Shown here in pieces: positions 17,546-25,884 of a DNA stretch of 64,000 nt. Below the pieces are notes generated by a model. The model was not told the origin of the DNA and ran no database searches. It saw only the letters and a program-made list of their open reading frames with translations. Every line of letters starts with the position of its first letter. Position 1 is the stretch's first letter. The stretch covers positions 22,253 through 86,252 of the forward strand of contig JADMJV010000040.1 of assembly GCA_018780265.1 (NCBI GenBank), read 5' to 3'. The position numbers and the translations under genes are program-made. This DNA is from a bacterium. Lineage in GTDB: Bacteria > Vulcanimicrobiota > Xenobia > Xenobiales > JADMJV01.

Positions 17546-17967
17546 GATGCCTTGTTCACCTGGGTGCGAAACTCGCTGGGGGCGTCCAGCGAATCAATCG
17601 GGATCTTGAGGCCAATTTCATCCAGCACCAGCAGTTCGGTGCCGTGGTCAATCTCGACCCGAATACTGCCCCAGGGATGTAAGTGCCCCTGAGTCTTTAG
17701 CCCGGTCGGCTCGATCGTGAGGCTTTCTTTGGCCATCCAACGAGCGGTCTTGCGAGTGTCCAGAGACCAGCTCAGCGAAGTAGCGCCCATGGAGGCGACA
17801 GCCAGGGCCAGCACCCACGAGCCACTGATAGCCCGCGGATTGCGCAGCTGCATTCCCAGAAAACCTAAAAACAGACCGGCCACAACCAGCCCTGCTCCCA
17901 TATAAAGCCGTGAAGTTGCTTTGCTGGCCTGGGTCTCGGACTCCTCGATGGGGCAACTGAAATTCAT
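17524..17967 (-). CDS. Membrane protein with two helices and a soluble C-terminal domain
   Basis: The 147 residues have two transmembrane helices (about 23-42 and 50-68) followed by a beta-rich domain (LTIEPTGLKTQGHLHPWGSI then ELLVLDEIGLKIPID). This architecture is like bacterial PH-domain or photosystem-assembly-type membrane proteins, but I make no firm family call. Its 3' end overlaps the tail of the metalloprotease remnant on the other strand. Confidence 0.55.
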   Translation of the reverse strand: MNFSCPIEESETQASKATSRLYMGAGLVVAGLFLGFLGMQLRNPRAISGSWVLALAVASMGATSLSWSLDTRKTARWMAKESLTIEPTGLKTQGHLHPWGSIRVEIDHGTELLVLDEIGLKIPIDSLDAPSEFRTQVNKASNGRVQP

Positions 17968-18012
17968 CGGATTAAATTCTGGGTCGCTTTTAGATTCCTG
18001 CGTGACACAAGG

Positions 18013-18816
18013 TCAAGGCAAGTCGGTGGCCTTGTAAAAGCGCTCCAGCCGGTCCAGGGCACGGCTGACGTTGCGCATACTGGCCGAATTGTTGAGGGCG
18101 CCAGGCCACATGCGGTCAAAGGCCGTGTGCAGACGCTCATAAGCGCGTCGGGTTTGCAACACATCTTCATAGGGCGAGTTGCACACGCTTTCGTAACGGC
18201 TGGCCGCCACAATCAGGTCCTGCAGTTCGGCCCCGCCCGGCCAACCGGCCCCGTAGCCCAGACCCAAACCTCCCAGCCCATTGCCGGGATAAACGAAGGG
18301 GCTGGTGATGGAGAGCACATCCAGGCGGATCGAGCGAGCTTCGCGCATCAGTTCGGGGGGGTCCTGATAGCCGGGCAAAGCCCACTTGCGATCAAAGGGG
18401 CTCTGGGCCAGTTGCTGCTGCGAGGGCAGGTGATAACCGCCAAACGAGTTTTCCACCGAGAGCAGTTGTTGGTCCAACCGTTCCACCTGGGCCAGCCAAT
18501 CCAAAGCCGGTTGAGGATCGGGAAGGGTGGACAGGCTCAATCTCAAGCGCTGGCAGTAGCGGCCGAGTGTAAACCGGGTGTCGTGAAGCACTTCCCGACT
18601 GAGAGGCTGGTCCGTTCCCTGGCCCCAACCTTGCAGCACGTCCAGCGCCCCTAAAAGCAGTTGCAGATCCTGCTCGGCCATCTCTCCGCCCCAAGTACCC
18701 TTGGGCAATTGAGAGGACAGGGTCAGTCCCTGCTGATGAGTGCGCCGGGCAACCTCGTACCAGCTGTCGGCCTGAATTGGACCGGCCAGTAACAGCAACA
18801 GAAGCCATTTCAACAT
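18013..18816 (-). CDS. Secreted protein of unknown function
   Basis: 267 residues with a cleavable signal peptide (MLKWLLLLLLAGPIQA) and an all-helical, Leu/Gln-rich mature part (HQQGLTLSSQLPK, DLQLLLGALDVLQGW). A Gly/Tyr-rich insert GLGGLGLGYGAGWPGG sits near residues 178-193. No domain is recognised. It may be periplasmic. It borders a patch of gene remnants, but its own frame is intact. Confidence 0.6.
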   Translation of the reverse strand: MLKWLLLLLLAGPIQADSWYEVARRTHQQGLTLSSQLPKGTWGGEMAEQDLQLLLGALDVLQGWGQGTDQPLSREVLHDTRFTLGRYCQRLRLSLSTLPDPQPALDWLAQVERLDQQLLSVENSFGGYHLPSQQQLAQSPFDRKWALPGYQDPPELMREARSIRLDVLSITSPFVYPGNGLGGLGLGYGAGWPGGAELQDLIVAASRYESVCNSPYEDVLQTRRAYERLHTAFDRMWPGALNNSASMRNVSRALDRLERFYKATDLP

Positions 18817-18830
18817 AGGTTCATAGTTGG

Positions 18831-19015
18831 CTACCAGCCAGGGGCCACCTTTAGACCAAGCTGGGTGGCCTGGGGACTGGCCACCAGATTGTGATACCAG
18901 GCCGGATGGGTGTCCATTCCGGCCTTGGATGCGAAGATCACGTAACTGTCGCCATCGCGGGCATACACCAGCGGAGTGGTTCGAGGCTGACCGCTTTTGG
19001 CGCTTCCTGCGCTAG
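18831..19015 (-). pseudogene. Remnant of a Ddn-type F420-dependent nitroreductase
   Basis: Between two in-frame stops, the minus strand encodes SGQPRTTPLVYARDGDSYVI, FASKAGMDTHPAW and YHNLVASPQATQLGLKVAPGW. The (G/S)xPRTTPLxYxxDGxxxxxxASxxGxxxHPxWxxNLxAxP pattern is the core of the deazaflavin (F420)-dependent nitroreductase/quinone reductase family. Normal members have about 130-150 residues. Here the N-terminal strand and the C-terminal third are missing, so the gene is dead. It fits an organism that makes F420 (cofG/cofH at 57724-60082). Confidence 0.72.
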
Positions 19016-19059
19016 CGCGGCCCCAGGGGAACCCCTACGGGACCCAAAAGGAGCCTCGA

Positions 19060-19647
19060 ATGAGCCCCGAAATCTCGATCCTTCTGCTGGCCAGCCCTCT
19101 GTTGCTACTGATCGCCTGGCTTTCAGCGCGCCCCAAGCGACCTTCTGCCCCAGATCGCCCTCGACTGGACCTGGCAGAATTGCAGGCCCTGGGGCAGCGG
19201 CGAATCGATGCGATGCAGGACTGCATCTTCAGTCTGGTGTGCTGGCAATCGACCCGGGCGCCCCACGCCCCCTCCAGTGTATGCCTTACCCGCCAGATGC
19301 CGGGCAGGTGGCTGTCGTTCCAGGTGCAGGTCACCCCCTCTGCCGCCACCACGCCGTGGTGGCCCTGCGCCATTAGCGTGGAAAGCCCGCAATTTTTGGC
19401 CCAGCGTGACGCTCTCCCGCAGGCAGACGGCCCCGACTACGAACGGGCCCTGCACCTGCGCATCCAGACCGTGGTCGAAGGTCACTCCGTGGAAGCCTGC
19501 CTGCACGGCCCTCACCGGGTCACGGTGTTGGCCTATGTTCCTGATTGCTGCACCGATCTCGAAATCGGTTACTACGGGCGTCCCCTGCTCACCCTCCATT
19601 TGGGGGGAAGGTCCTGCCGCGGCACAAACTGCCACCGGGCCCAATAG
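19060..19647 (+). CDS. Membrane-anchored protein of unknown function
   Basis: ATG 19060 follows AAGGAG at 6 bases. The 195 residues begin with one transmembrane helix (SPEISILLLASPLLLLIAWL) and then a Cys-containing soluble domain (MQDCIFSLVCWQ, VEACLHGPHRVTVLAYVP, DCCTDLEIGYYGRPLLTLHL). The last roughly 20 codons overlap the acetyltransferase remnant in another frame, so the natural end may have been lost. No family is recognised. Confidence 0.5.
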   Translation: MSPEISILLLASPLLLLIAWLSARPKRPSAPDRPRLDLAELQALGQRRIDAMQDCIFSLVCWQSTRAPHAPSSVCLTRQMPGRWLSFQVQVTPSAATTPWWPCAISVESPQFLAQRDALPQADGPDYERALHLRIQTVVEGHSVEACLHGPHRVTVLAYVPDCCTDLEIGYYGRPLLTLHLGGRSCRGTNCHRAQ

Positions 19648-19925
19648 GTGTTGTGCTGCTTGGCCGACTGGCAGTAGACCGGCGCTTCCAACGACAACGC
19701 CTGGGGCAGCGTATGTTGCTGCGAGCGATGTCCCAGGTGGAGCACGTCTCGTGCAATATCGGAATCCACGCCCTTGTTCTGGATGTCCTCGATAATGAGG
19801 CTAGGGCCTGGTATCTGGGCCAGGACCTGGGTATTCAGCCGCTTCCAGACCAGCCTGACCGCCTCTTCGTTCCAGTTTCCTACATTCGCCAGTTGGACCT
19901 GGGCCCACTCGGAAGTCGGCTGTAG
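19590..19925 (+). pseudogene. GNAT acetyltransferase remnant (TacT-like C-terminal half)
   Basis: The frame encodes PIGVVLLGRLAVDRRFQRQR, then LGQRMLLRAMSQ, IGIHALVLDVLDNEARAWYL and LPDQPDRLFVPVSYIRQL. This matches the second half of toxin-type GNAT acetyltransferases: LLGRLAVD, the Q/RxxGxG/Q-type acetyl-CoA loop (here RQRLGQ), ALVVDALDE-like, and RLFLPL-like ends. The N-terminal half is absent and no start codon or antitoxin partner is present. Stop at 19923. Confidence 0.7.
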
Positions 19926-19931
19926 AATCGA

Positions 19932-20400
19932 CTAGAGGTAAAATTGGATGGGGTTACCACTATGTTGGCTGGCCTCGCACAAGGCCACACCTGAAGCCAG
20001 CACTTCCTCCAGGTTGTAGCCCCGGCGATGGGGCGGTTCAATAAATTCGCCCATAATTGCCGCCAGACTCTGTCGTCGGCCCTGCTGGATGTCTTGGAGC
20101 TCTTCCAATTCCAATTTCCAGAGATCGCACATCGGGGTGCTCAGGTCAGGCACTCGTCGCGATAGTTGCCATGATCAGAAAGAAAGGCATAGGCCTCCAG
20201 GCTGAATTGGTAGTCCCCGTAGCTGCGGCCCCGGCGATGCGGACAGAAACACAGCACCAAAATTCCCTGACCGCGGCGGCGACTAAAAGAGCGCCGCGTT
20301 GAGAGCCAGTCCCTGAGTGGAGGAAAGGTTATGCACATCCAACCAGAGCCAGCCTTGGGAGGCATTGAGGTGCCCAACCTTCGCTTTGCCTCAGGGAGCC
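19932..20400 (-). pseudogene. Degraded or split CDS, unrecognised
   Basis: Three overlapping minus-strand frames each look partly protein-like. About 20300-20370 in one frame reads ASQGWLWLDVHNLSSTQGLA and stops. A second frame (20141-20377) continues GQGILVLCFCPHRRGR, YGDYQFSLEAYAFLSDHGNY, RDECLT. A third (19932-20153), overlapping it by 13 bases, reads CDLWKLELEELQDIQQGRRQ, IMGEFIEPPHRRGYNLEEVL. This could be one decayed gene or two tiny ones. I recognise no family. Confidence 0.35.
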
Positions 20401-20670
20401 ATGCAACCCCTGGGTTATGTGCTGCAGCAGCACGGCGAGAGAAACTCCCGTCCCGTCAAAGCCTGTGCTAAGTGGGCTGAACGAATTCCTGAAATCTATA
20501 ACCAAAAAATCCTGGGTCGGGCCAAGCCTGCCCTCCATCCAGATCCGCACTGTTTGGCTAGCCTCAAGCATTATCGCAGCCTGATTCCTATGGCACAGGA
20601 AGTGCGCAAACCGATTTTTCGTCTCACCAGTGCCGACGGCGCCATCGGGAGCCATTCGGCACAACCAGCC
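20389..20670 (+). pseudogene. ParA/CbiA-like ATPase remnant (C-terminal part)
   Basis: The plus frame reads MQPLGYVLQQHGERNSRPVK, AYAKWAERIP-like ACAKWAERIPEIY, then DPHCLASLKHYRSLIPMAQE, VRKPIFRLTSADGAIGSH. I recognise this as the C-terminal end of a ParA/MinD-like ATPase family (LGYV...RPVKAYxxW...DPxCLALLKHYxSLMPMAxEARKPMFxLxxADGAIGAH). The P-loop half and the last helix are missing. It abuts the stop of adk. The recognition is from memory of the family pattern. Confidence 0.55.
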
Positions 20671-20709
20671 CCGATTTATCGGCTTGGATGCGAAGGCGGC
20701 ACGTGTCAG

Positions 20710-21474
20710 TCAGACGCGCTTGTTCAGGCAGGTGACCAAATAGAAGCCTACCTCGGGCACCTTGCCTTCGGCGGGAATGTGATCCAGAAGCCCTTGTTCC
20801 TGGTAGTGGGCCATCACTGGCTCGGTCTGCTCGTGGTAGATTTTGAGACGGGCACGAATCACTTCTTCGGTGTCATCCTCGCGACCGCGCTCCTTTAGGC
20901 GTTTGACCACGGTTTCATCGGAGACCTCCAGGGTTTCCACGCAGGTCAGCGGTTTGTTGAGTCGGCTCAGCGTAGCGTCCAGGTGCTGGGCCTGAGCAAT
21001 GGAGCGGGGGAAACCATCCAAAATGAAGCTATCTTCTTTCTCCAGGCGATTGTCCACCATCGGGAGCATGATGCTGTCCGGCACCATCTTGCCGGCCTTC
21101 ACATACTCTTCAGCCGCTTTGCCAAGTTCGGTTTGCTGCTGAATTTCATTGCGCAGAATCTGGCCGGTGGAGATGTGCGGAACCTCAAAAAACTGGTCCA
21201 CAATCTCAGCCTGCGTTCCTTTGCCGGACCCGGGCGGTCCGATCAACAACATGCGCAGAGGCTGTTCCATGGCCAACCCGGCCAGACCAGCCGAAGCCGC
21301 GGCGGCCTGAGCGCCGGCGCCAGCACCGGCCCGGCGAAGGTCGCCGCTGGCTGGAAGAGCGCTCAGAGTGATTTGATCGGCCGGTTCCTGCACCGCCCGA
21401 GACTCTGGTGGGTTCACTCGCGCGGCGCGGAGGGTGGGCCTGAAGTCGACGGGAGTGAGGCTGGATATCTTCAT
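20710..21474 (-). CDS. adk: Adenylate kinase with N-terminal extension
   Basis: Residues 69-254 are a short-lid adenylate kinase (AMP + ATP to 2 ADP). They contain the P-loop GPPGSGKGT, the AMP-site STGQILRNEI and DGFPRS, and the lid-flanking RLKERGREDD, with no zinc cysteines. Residues 1-68 are an added low-complexity segment (MKISSLTPVDFRP ... DQITLSALPASGD ... AGAGAGAQAAAASAGLAGLA). The usual start would be Met69 at 21270, which has no ribosome site. The ATG at 21474 has TAAAAT exactly six bases upstream, so the longer, leaderless form is favoured. A similar N-terminal style occurs in the protein at 48714-50030. Confidence 0.93.
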   Translation of the reverse strand: MKISSLTPVDFRPTLRAARVNPPESRAVQEPADQITLSALPASGDLRRAGAGAGAQAAAASAGLAGLAMEQPLRMLLIGPPGSGKGTQAEIVDQFFEVPHISTGQILRNEIQQQTELGKAAEEYVKAGKMVPDSIMLPMVDNRLEKEDSFILDGFPRSIAQAQHLDATLSRLNKPLTCVETLEVSDETVVKRLKERGREDDTEEVIRARLKIYHEQTEPVMAHYQEQGLLDHIPAEGKVPEVGFYLVTCLNKRV

Positions 21475-21480
21475 GGAGCA

Positions 21481-21486
21481 ATTTTA
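21481..21486 (-). promoter_or_regulatory. Putative -10 element of a leaderless promoter (adk)
   Basis: TAAAAT on the minus strand is followed by TGCTCC and then the ATG at 21474. It supports the long form of adenylate kinase. No -35 TTGACA-like box lies at 16-18 bases. Confidence 0.5.
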
Positions 21487-21618
21487 GCGAAGCGCCCACT
21501 CGGAAATGGATCCTGGTCGTAAAAATTTCGTCAGACGCCCTTAGACGGGCTAAAAAGGTGGACTGCAGACCAATACCCAACTTGCCGGGGTGGAAGACTT
21601 GTCAAAGGAGAACGGCGC

Positions 21619-22866
21619 TTGAAATTTCGTACCAGGGTTCGCCTGGCCCTCTCCGACCCTTGCGAATCCCCCCGCCAAAGCGGGCCCCTGATGCTAGGGT
21701 TGGTCTTTGGCATCGCGACCTGGGTGGTACTGACGGGTTTCACTCGGGGGGCCACCTACACCTTGCAGCAGCGCATCAGTGGCAGTCTGCCAAATCGGGT
21801 AAGGGTGTCGAAGTCTAAGACAAACTTCGGCCCTCTGCAGCTCGGCGGCGGCATGAAAGAAGATACGGTTGCGGCCTGCAAGGCCATTCCCGGCGTGGAA
21901 CAGGTTTACCGTCAGGCCCATTTCCCCGGACCTTGCCAGTTGTCCGCCAGTCAGGGCGGACACACCCTGACCACCGATATGATTTTGGAAGGGGTGGATC
22001 CGGGCCAGGTCCAGGCTCAGGTGGCCCCGGGCAGGGTCTTTGAAGACTGCAACGGCACCCTGGTTCCCAGCGTTATGCCTCAGGCGGTACTCGATGTTCT
22101 CAACGCTGGTATCTCGGCCCACACCGACATGCCCAACATCAGTCCCCAAGCCCTCATCGGCAATGAATTTCGACTCCGAGTGGGCGCGTCGAGCTTTGTG
22201 CGTGGCCCGTCTACAAATATCACCGGGCAGGTGGTAGGCATCAGTGACCAGCTCGGCGTCAACGGTCCGGCCGTGCCTCTCGCATGGGTGCAACGCAACG
22301 CCAAACATCCGGTGGAGTATCACACTCTCACCTTGCAGTTAGCCCCCGGGGCCAATCTTGAGTCCGTCCTGCGAGGCGTATCCAGTTTGCATCTGGCCGC
22401 TCCGGATCTGGACATGGCCCGAAAGGTCGGTCAGGCGGCTGCGCTTGGACAACTATTGGCAGCCTCTTTTGCCGGTGCCATTCTATTGCTGGCTGGCGTG
22501 AGCATCGCCAGCAGCTTCAACTTAAAAGTCCAGTTGGAACGTCTGGACATCGGACTCTATCGCAGTCTGGGGGCCACTCGCCGCGATATCGCCTGGATCT
22601 ACATGATTCGAGCCAGTTCTTTAGGACTTCAGGGGGCATTCTGGGGGCTGCTGGTCGGACTGATGGTGGGAAACACCCTGGCAGCCTTGATCTTGTCTCG
22701 CCTTCCCGCCTCTTTTAGCTACGGGATCAGCCTTTTCCAGCCATCCCTTTCAAGTCTCTTGACCGCCACACTCTTCGCTCCGCTGGTGGCGGTGGCGGCG
22801 GCCTGGCCGCCGGCTCGCCGAGCCGCCGCCCTGGAACCGGCCCAAATCTTAAGGGCCGGAAACTAG
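21619..22866 (+). CDS. FtsX/MacB-like ABC transporter permease
   Basis: A 415-residue permease from TTG 21619, nine bases after AAAGGAG. An N-terminal helix (about 25-47) is followed by a large extracytoplasmic domain (about 50-265), then three C-terminal helices (about 275-300, 335-360, 375-398) with the FtsX-type SLGATRRDIAWIYMIRASSL coupling loop and the closing RRAAALEPAQILRAG. Such proteins work with a LolD/MacB-type ATPase in lipoprotein or small-molecule export or as mechanotransmission devices. No ATPase is adjacent, so the partner is elsewhere or the protein is an orphan. Confidence 0.85.
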   Translation: MKFRTRVRLALSDPCESPRQSGPLMLGLVFGIATWVVLTGFTRGATYTLQQRISGSLPNRVRVSKSKTNFGPLQLGGGMKEDTVAACKAIPGVEQVYRQAHFPGPCQLSASQGGHTLTTDMILEGVDPGQVQAQVAPGRVFEDCNGTLVPSVMPQAVLDVLNAGISAHTDMPNISPQALIGNEFRLRVGASSFVRGPSTNITGQVVGISDQLGVNGPAVPLAWVQRNAKHPVEYHTLTLQLAPGANLESVLRGVSSLHLAAPDLDMARKVGQAAALGQLLAASFAGAILLLAGVSIASSFNLKVQLERLDIGLYRSLGATRRDIAWIYMIRASSLGLQGAFWGLLVGLMVGNTLAALILSRLPASFSYGISLFQPSLSSLLTATLFAPLVAVAAAWPPARRAAALEPAQILRAGN

Positions 22867-22955
22867 CCTGGAAACTGGCACCAGGATGTCCGCCACTACG
22901 CGGCCGACTGGCGCAGGGCAGGGTTAACCGGGCTCGGAAAGAACTGGCCCGGCCC

Positions 22956-23819
22956 ATGCATCCCATACCGATTTTTTACTACCATTCCGTTGGCGGTCCC
23001 AGGCCGCACTCTTTGGATTTGCACAACTTTCGCCGACACCTGGAGTTGCTTCGGCTGCATGGGTTTGAAACCGTCACCGTGGCCGATCTGGTGCTACACC
23101 CGGCGCCCCAGCGCAAGCGTGCCGCTCTGGCTTTTGACGACGGCCTGTTGGACAACTACACCCATGCCCTTCCGTTGCTGTTGGAGTACGGTTGTCGGGC
23201 CACCTTTTATGTGGTTCCAGGCTACGACTCGGTAACCCGCTGGGTGCAACCTCGTTCGGGCCGCTGGAGCGACGTCCCCCGAGCGGGCTACACCTTGCCG
23301 TTCCCCAGCATGAGTCCAGCCCAACGCTCGGAATTGGTGAGCTACGGCATGGAAATCGGTAGCCATTCCTATACTCATCGCAAACTCGGTCGGGTGCCCG
23401 TTGCCGACCTGGCCCACGAAACCCGAGACTCCAAGCTGCGCCTGGAAGACGAGCTGGGTCGGGAAGTCTGCACCTTCTGCTACCCTTATGGTAGCTTTAA
23501 CCGGGCCGTTCTGCGCGCCGTTCAAGAGGCTGGTTATCAGGCGGCCTGCAGCACCATTCCCGGCTACTTCAGCTCCAGCCCCAGCCGATTCTGGCTGCGG
23601 CGCTTCCTGGTGGAAAGTCCGGCCTACTTCGAGGCAGTATTGACGGGCCGAGCCTTTTCTCCCAAGGCGCTGGCTCCCCTGTTTTTCCGCCATGCGGCCC
23701 AATGGATTCGAGCGTTGTTTACTGCCGCTGCCGACATCGCCAGCGGGCCAAATCATATAGTTCCAAGTGTCGATCCAATACCCGAGGCCAGGCGAACCGA
23801 GCCGCCGTCTCATGGGTAA
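22956..23819 (+). CDS. Polysaccharide deacetylase (NodB fold, CE4)
   Basis: A 287-residue protein with the CE4 motifs: LAFDDGLLDNY near residues 60-70 (catalytic and metal Asp), SHSYTHRKL (HxxxH metal ligands) near 135-143, and CYPYGSFN near 170. It has no signal peptide, so it may act in the cytoplasm on sugar precursors or lipid-linked glycans. Its last 101 bases overlap the convergent GT4 gene, and the final 30 or so residues look like antisense filler. First gene of the large glycan locus. Confidence 0.88.
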   Translation: MHPIPIFYYHSVGGPRPHSLDLHNFRRHLELLRLHGFETVTVADLVLHPAPQRKRAALAFDDGLLDNYTHALPLLLEYGCRATFYVVPGYDSVTRWVQPRSGRWSDVPRAGYTLPFPSMSPAQRSELVSYGMEIGSHSYTHRKLGRVPVADLAHETRDSKLRLEDELGREVCTFCYPYGSFNRAVLRAVQEAGYQAACSTIPGYFSSSPSRFWLRRFLVESPAYFEAVLTGRAFSPKALAPLFFRHAAQWIRALFTAAADIASGPNHIVPSVDPIPEARRTEPPSHG

Positions 23820-24822
23820 CCGCGGCCATTCGCCGACGCAGGGCGTGATCTCGGCACAGTCTTACGATGTGGCCCACCCAATCGTCAAAATCGTGAGCCA
23901 AGAATCCATCCTGTCCGTGGGTCAAGACGTCTCCCACTCCTCCGTGATTCATTGCCACTGCTGGCAAACCAGAGGCTAAAGCCTCCATGGTGGCGATGCT
24001 GAGAGCCTCATTGCGTGTGGGCAGGACAAAGATCGAAGCCCGACTCAAGATCTCCTTTACCTGTTGGCGGGGCTGCCAGCCGGGCAGTTCGAGATAGTCG
24101 CGCACCCCGAGTTGATCCACCACACGTTCCACCTTGGCCCGCTCGGGGCCGTCACCCACCAGGATGAAGTGCGGCCGACTCTGCAGGTGCTGATGCACAA
24201 GGGGAATGGCGCGAACCACATCGAGAGGACGCTTGCGGGGGCGCAGGCGCATCACCGAAACCACGATGGGTGAACCGTCTTGGGAGGACTGCTTCCATTC
24301 TTCCGGCCTCACTCCATTGGGCAGCAACTCGATGGGCCGCCCACACACCCGGCGCAATTCGTTGGCCACGAAATTCGACACGGCCGACAATACGTCTGGC
24401 CAGCAGCTCCAGCCACACAGAAATTCAACCGCGGAAAGGACCCATCGGCCATCGGTGCCCAACACCGAGTGCTCGGTCAAAAGGCACGGGATGCCTAACT
24501 TTCGGGCCAAGGCCGCAGCCACCAGCGATAGAGGCGAGAAGGCGGTGTGGCAGTGAACCACATCGTAGCGTCCCATTCGCAGCAAGTGCTCAACCGTTCG
24601 GACGGTTCTGAGTTTCCAGATCGATTGCAATATCGGAAGAAGCGAGTCAGAAAGGCGATGCACAGTGATTTCGTCTGATTCAGAGCCTCCCCGCAGAGGG
24701 GTGGCGCACACGATCTCGACCTCATGGCCCGCCCTCTGCAATTCCAAGGCCAGGTGGTGGATGTGCAATTCCATCCCGCCCTGGCGGGGCAAATACCAAT
24801 CGCTGATGAGGCAAACGCGCAT
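23719..24822 (-). CDS. GT4 glycosyltransferase, PIG-A-like
   Basis: 367 residues from ATG 24822 (an in-frame TTG at 24837 is less likely). The N-terminal [20 protein letters not shown] with [16 protein letters not shown], the central LLTEHSVLG, and the donor-binding EX7E motif ([17 protein letters not shown]) are those of GT4 enzymes close to PIG-A/GlcNAc transferases. It is cytosolic and should transfer a sugar from a nucleotide to a lipid-linked acceptor. The 3' end overlaps the deacetylase gene by 101 bp. Confidence 0.88.
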   Translation of the reverse strand: MRVCLISDWYLPRQGGMELHIHHLALELQRAGHEVEIVCATPLRGGSESDEITVHRLSDSLLPILQSIWKLRTVRTVEHLLRMGRYDVVHCHTAFSPLSLVAAALARKLGIPCLLTEHSVLGTDGRWVLSAVEFLCGWSCWPDVLSAVSNFVANELRRVCGRPIELLPNGVRPEEWKQSSQDGSPIVVSVMRLRPRKRPLDVVRAIPLVHQHLQSRPHFILVGDGPERAKVERVVDQLGVRDYLELPGWQPRQQVKEILSRASIFVLPTRNEALSIATMEALASGLPAVAMNHGGVGDVLTHGQDGFLAHDFDDWVGHIVRLCRDHALRRRMAAVTHETAARFAWPRVLDRHLELYDLARWRCRQRQ

Positions 24823-24901
24823 CGGCCGCGGCTTCAACCCCGCAGACCCCGATCCTGCGACTGGAGGTCTGGCGAAGGTGGCGCCGAATCACGGTCTCCC
24901 C

Positions 24902-25876
24902 ATGTCAGAGGTGATTCGGCATCAGCGTAGCCTGTGGAAGCGCCTGCGCTTGCGGGTGCGCGAACTGGCCATGATAGCTCGCGGCCTGATTTCCACAGAC
25001 CACCCCGTGCTGGCCCACGTTGTCCCCATGCGCCGCTGCAACCTCGCTTGCACTTATTGCAACGAGTACGACAGTTTTTCCAAGCCGGTTCCGTTGGAGA
25101 CCATGCTCTGGCGCCTCGATTCCCTGGCTGACCTGGGATGCACCATCATCACCGTCAGCGGTGGCGAACCCATGCTTCACCCGGGACTCGAATCGATGAT
25201 CGCCCACATTCGCCAGCGCGGCATGATCGCGGGTCTGATCAGCAACGGCTACCTGCTCACGGCGGAGCGAATTCAGCGCCTGAATCAGGCTGGACTTGAT
25301 CACCTTCAAATCTCGATCGACAACGTCCACCCCGACGAAGTGTCGAAGAAAAGCCTGAAGGTGCTCGACGCCAAGCTGCAACTTCTGGCCCAACACGCCG
25401 ACTTTCATGTCAACGTCAACTCAGTGGTGGGTGGGGGCATCCGCAACCCCAATGACGCCCTGGTGATCGGTCGCCGCGCGCTAGAACTGGGACTCTCCTC
25501 AACGGTTGGAATCATCCACGATGGAAAGGGTCAGTCGCAGCCACTGAGCGAAACCGAACGCCGGGTATACCAAACGATGCGAGCCATGCAAAAGAGCAGT
25601 TACGCTCGCATAAACTACTTCCAGGACAATCTCGCCCAGGGGAAGGCGAATACCTGGCGCTGCCGGGCCGGCGCTCGCTATCTATATATTTGCGAGCAGG
25701 GCCTGGTGCACTATTGTTCCCAACAACGGGGCTATCCCGGCAAACCTCTCGAGGAATACACCCTGGCTGACTTGCGCCGCGAGTATCGCACCGCCAAAAG
25801 TTGCGCTCCTCATTGCACGGTGGCCTGTGTTCACCAAATTTCCACCATCGATTTTTGGCGCGGCCCCCAGACCTGA
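24902..25876 (+). CDS. Radical SAM protein in glycan locus
   Basis: 324 residues from ATG 24902; longer in-frame starts run antisense into the GT4 gene. The cluster motif is CX3CX2C (C46, C50, C53: [14 protein letters not shown]), with the GGEP loop ([13 protein letters not shown]) and a short Cys-rich tail ([24 protein letters not shown]) resembling a SPASM-like or auxiliary cluster. The core resembles the HpnH-like and DUF3463-type radical SAM proteins found beside glycolipid and hopanoid genes. The substrate is unknown; modification of a sugar or lipid carrier is a guess from the neighbourhood. Confidence 0.82.
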   Translation: MSEVIRHQRSLWKRLRLRVRELAMIARGLISTDHPVLAHVVPMRRCNLACTYCNEYDSFSKPVPLETMLWRLDSLADLGCTIITVSGGEPMLHPGLESMIAHIRQRGMIAGLISNGYLLTAERIQRLNQAGLDHLQISIDNVHPDEVSKKSLKVLDAKLQLLAQHADFHVNVNSVVGGGIRNPNDALVIGRRALELGLSSTVGIIHDGKGQSQPLSETERRVYQTMRAMQKSSYARINYFQDNLAQGKANTWRCRAGARYLYICEQGLVHYCSQQRGYPGKPLEEYTLADLRREYRTAKSCAPHCTVACVHQISTIDFWRGPQT

Positions 25877-25884
25877 ACAAAAAC

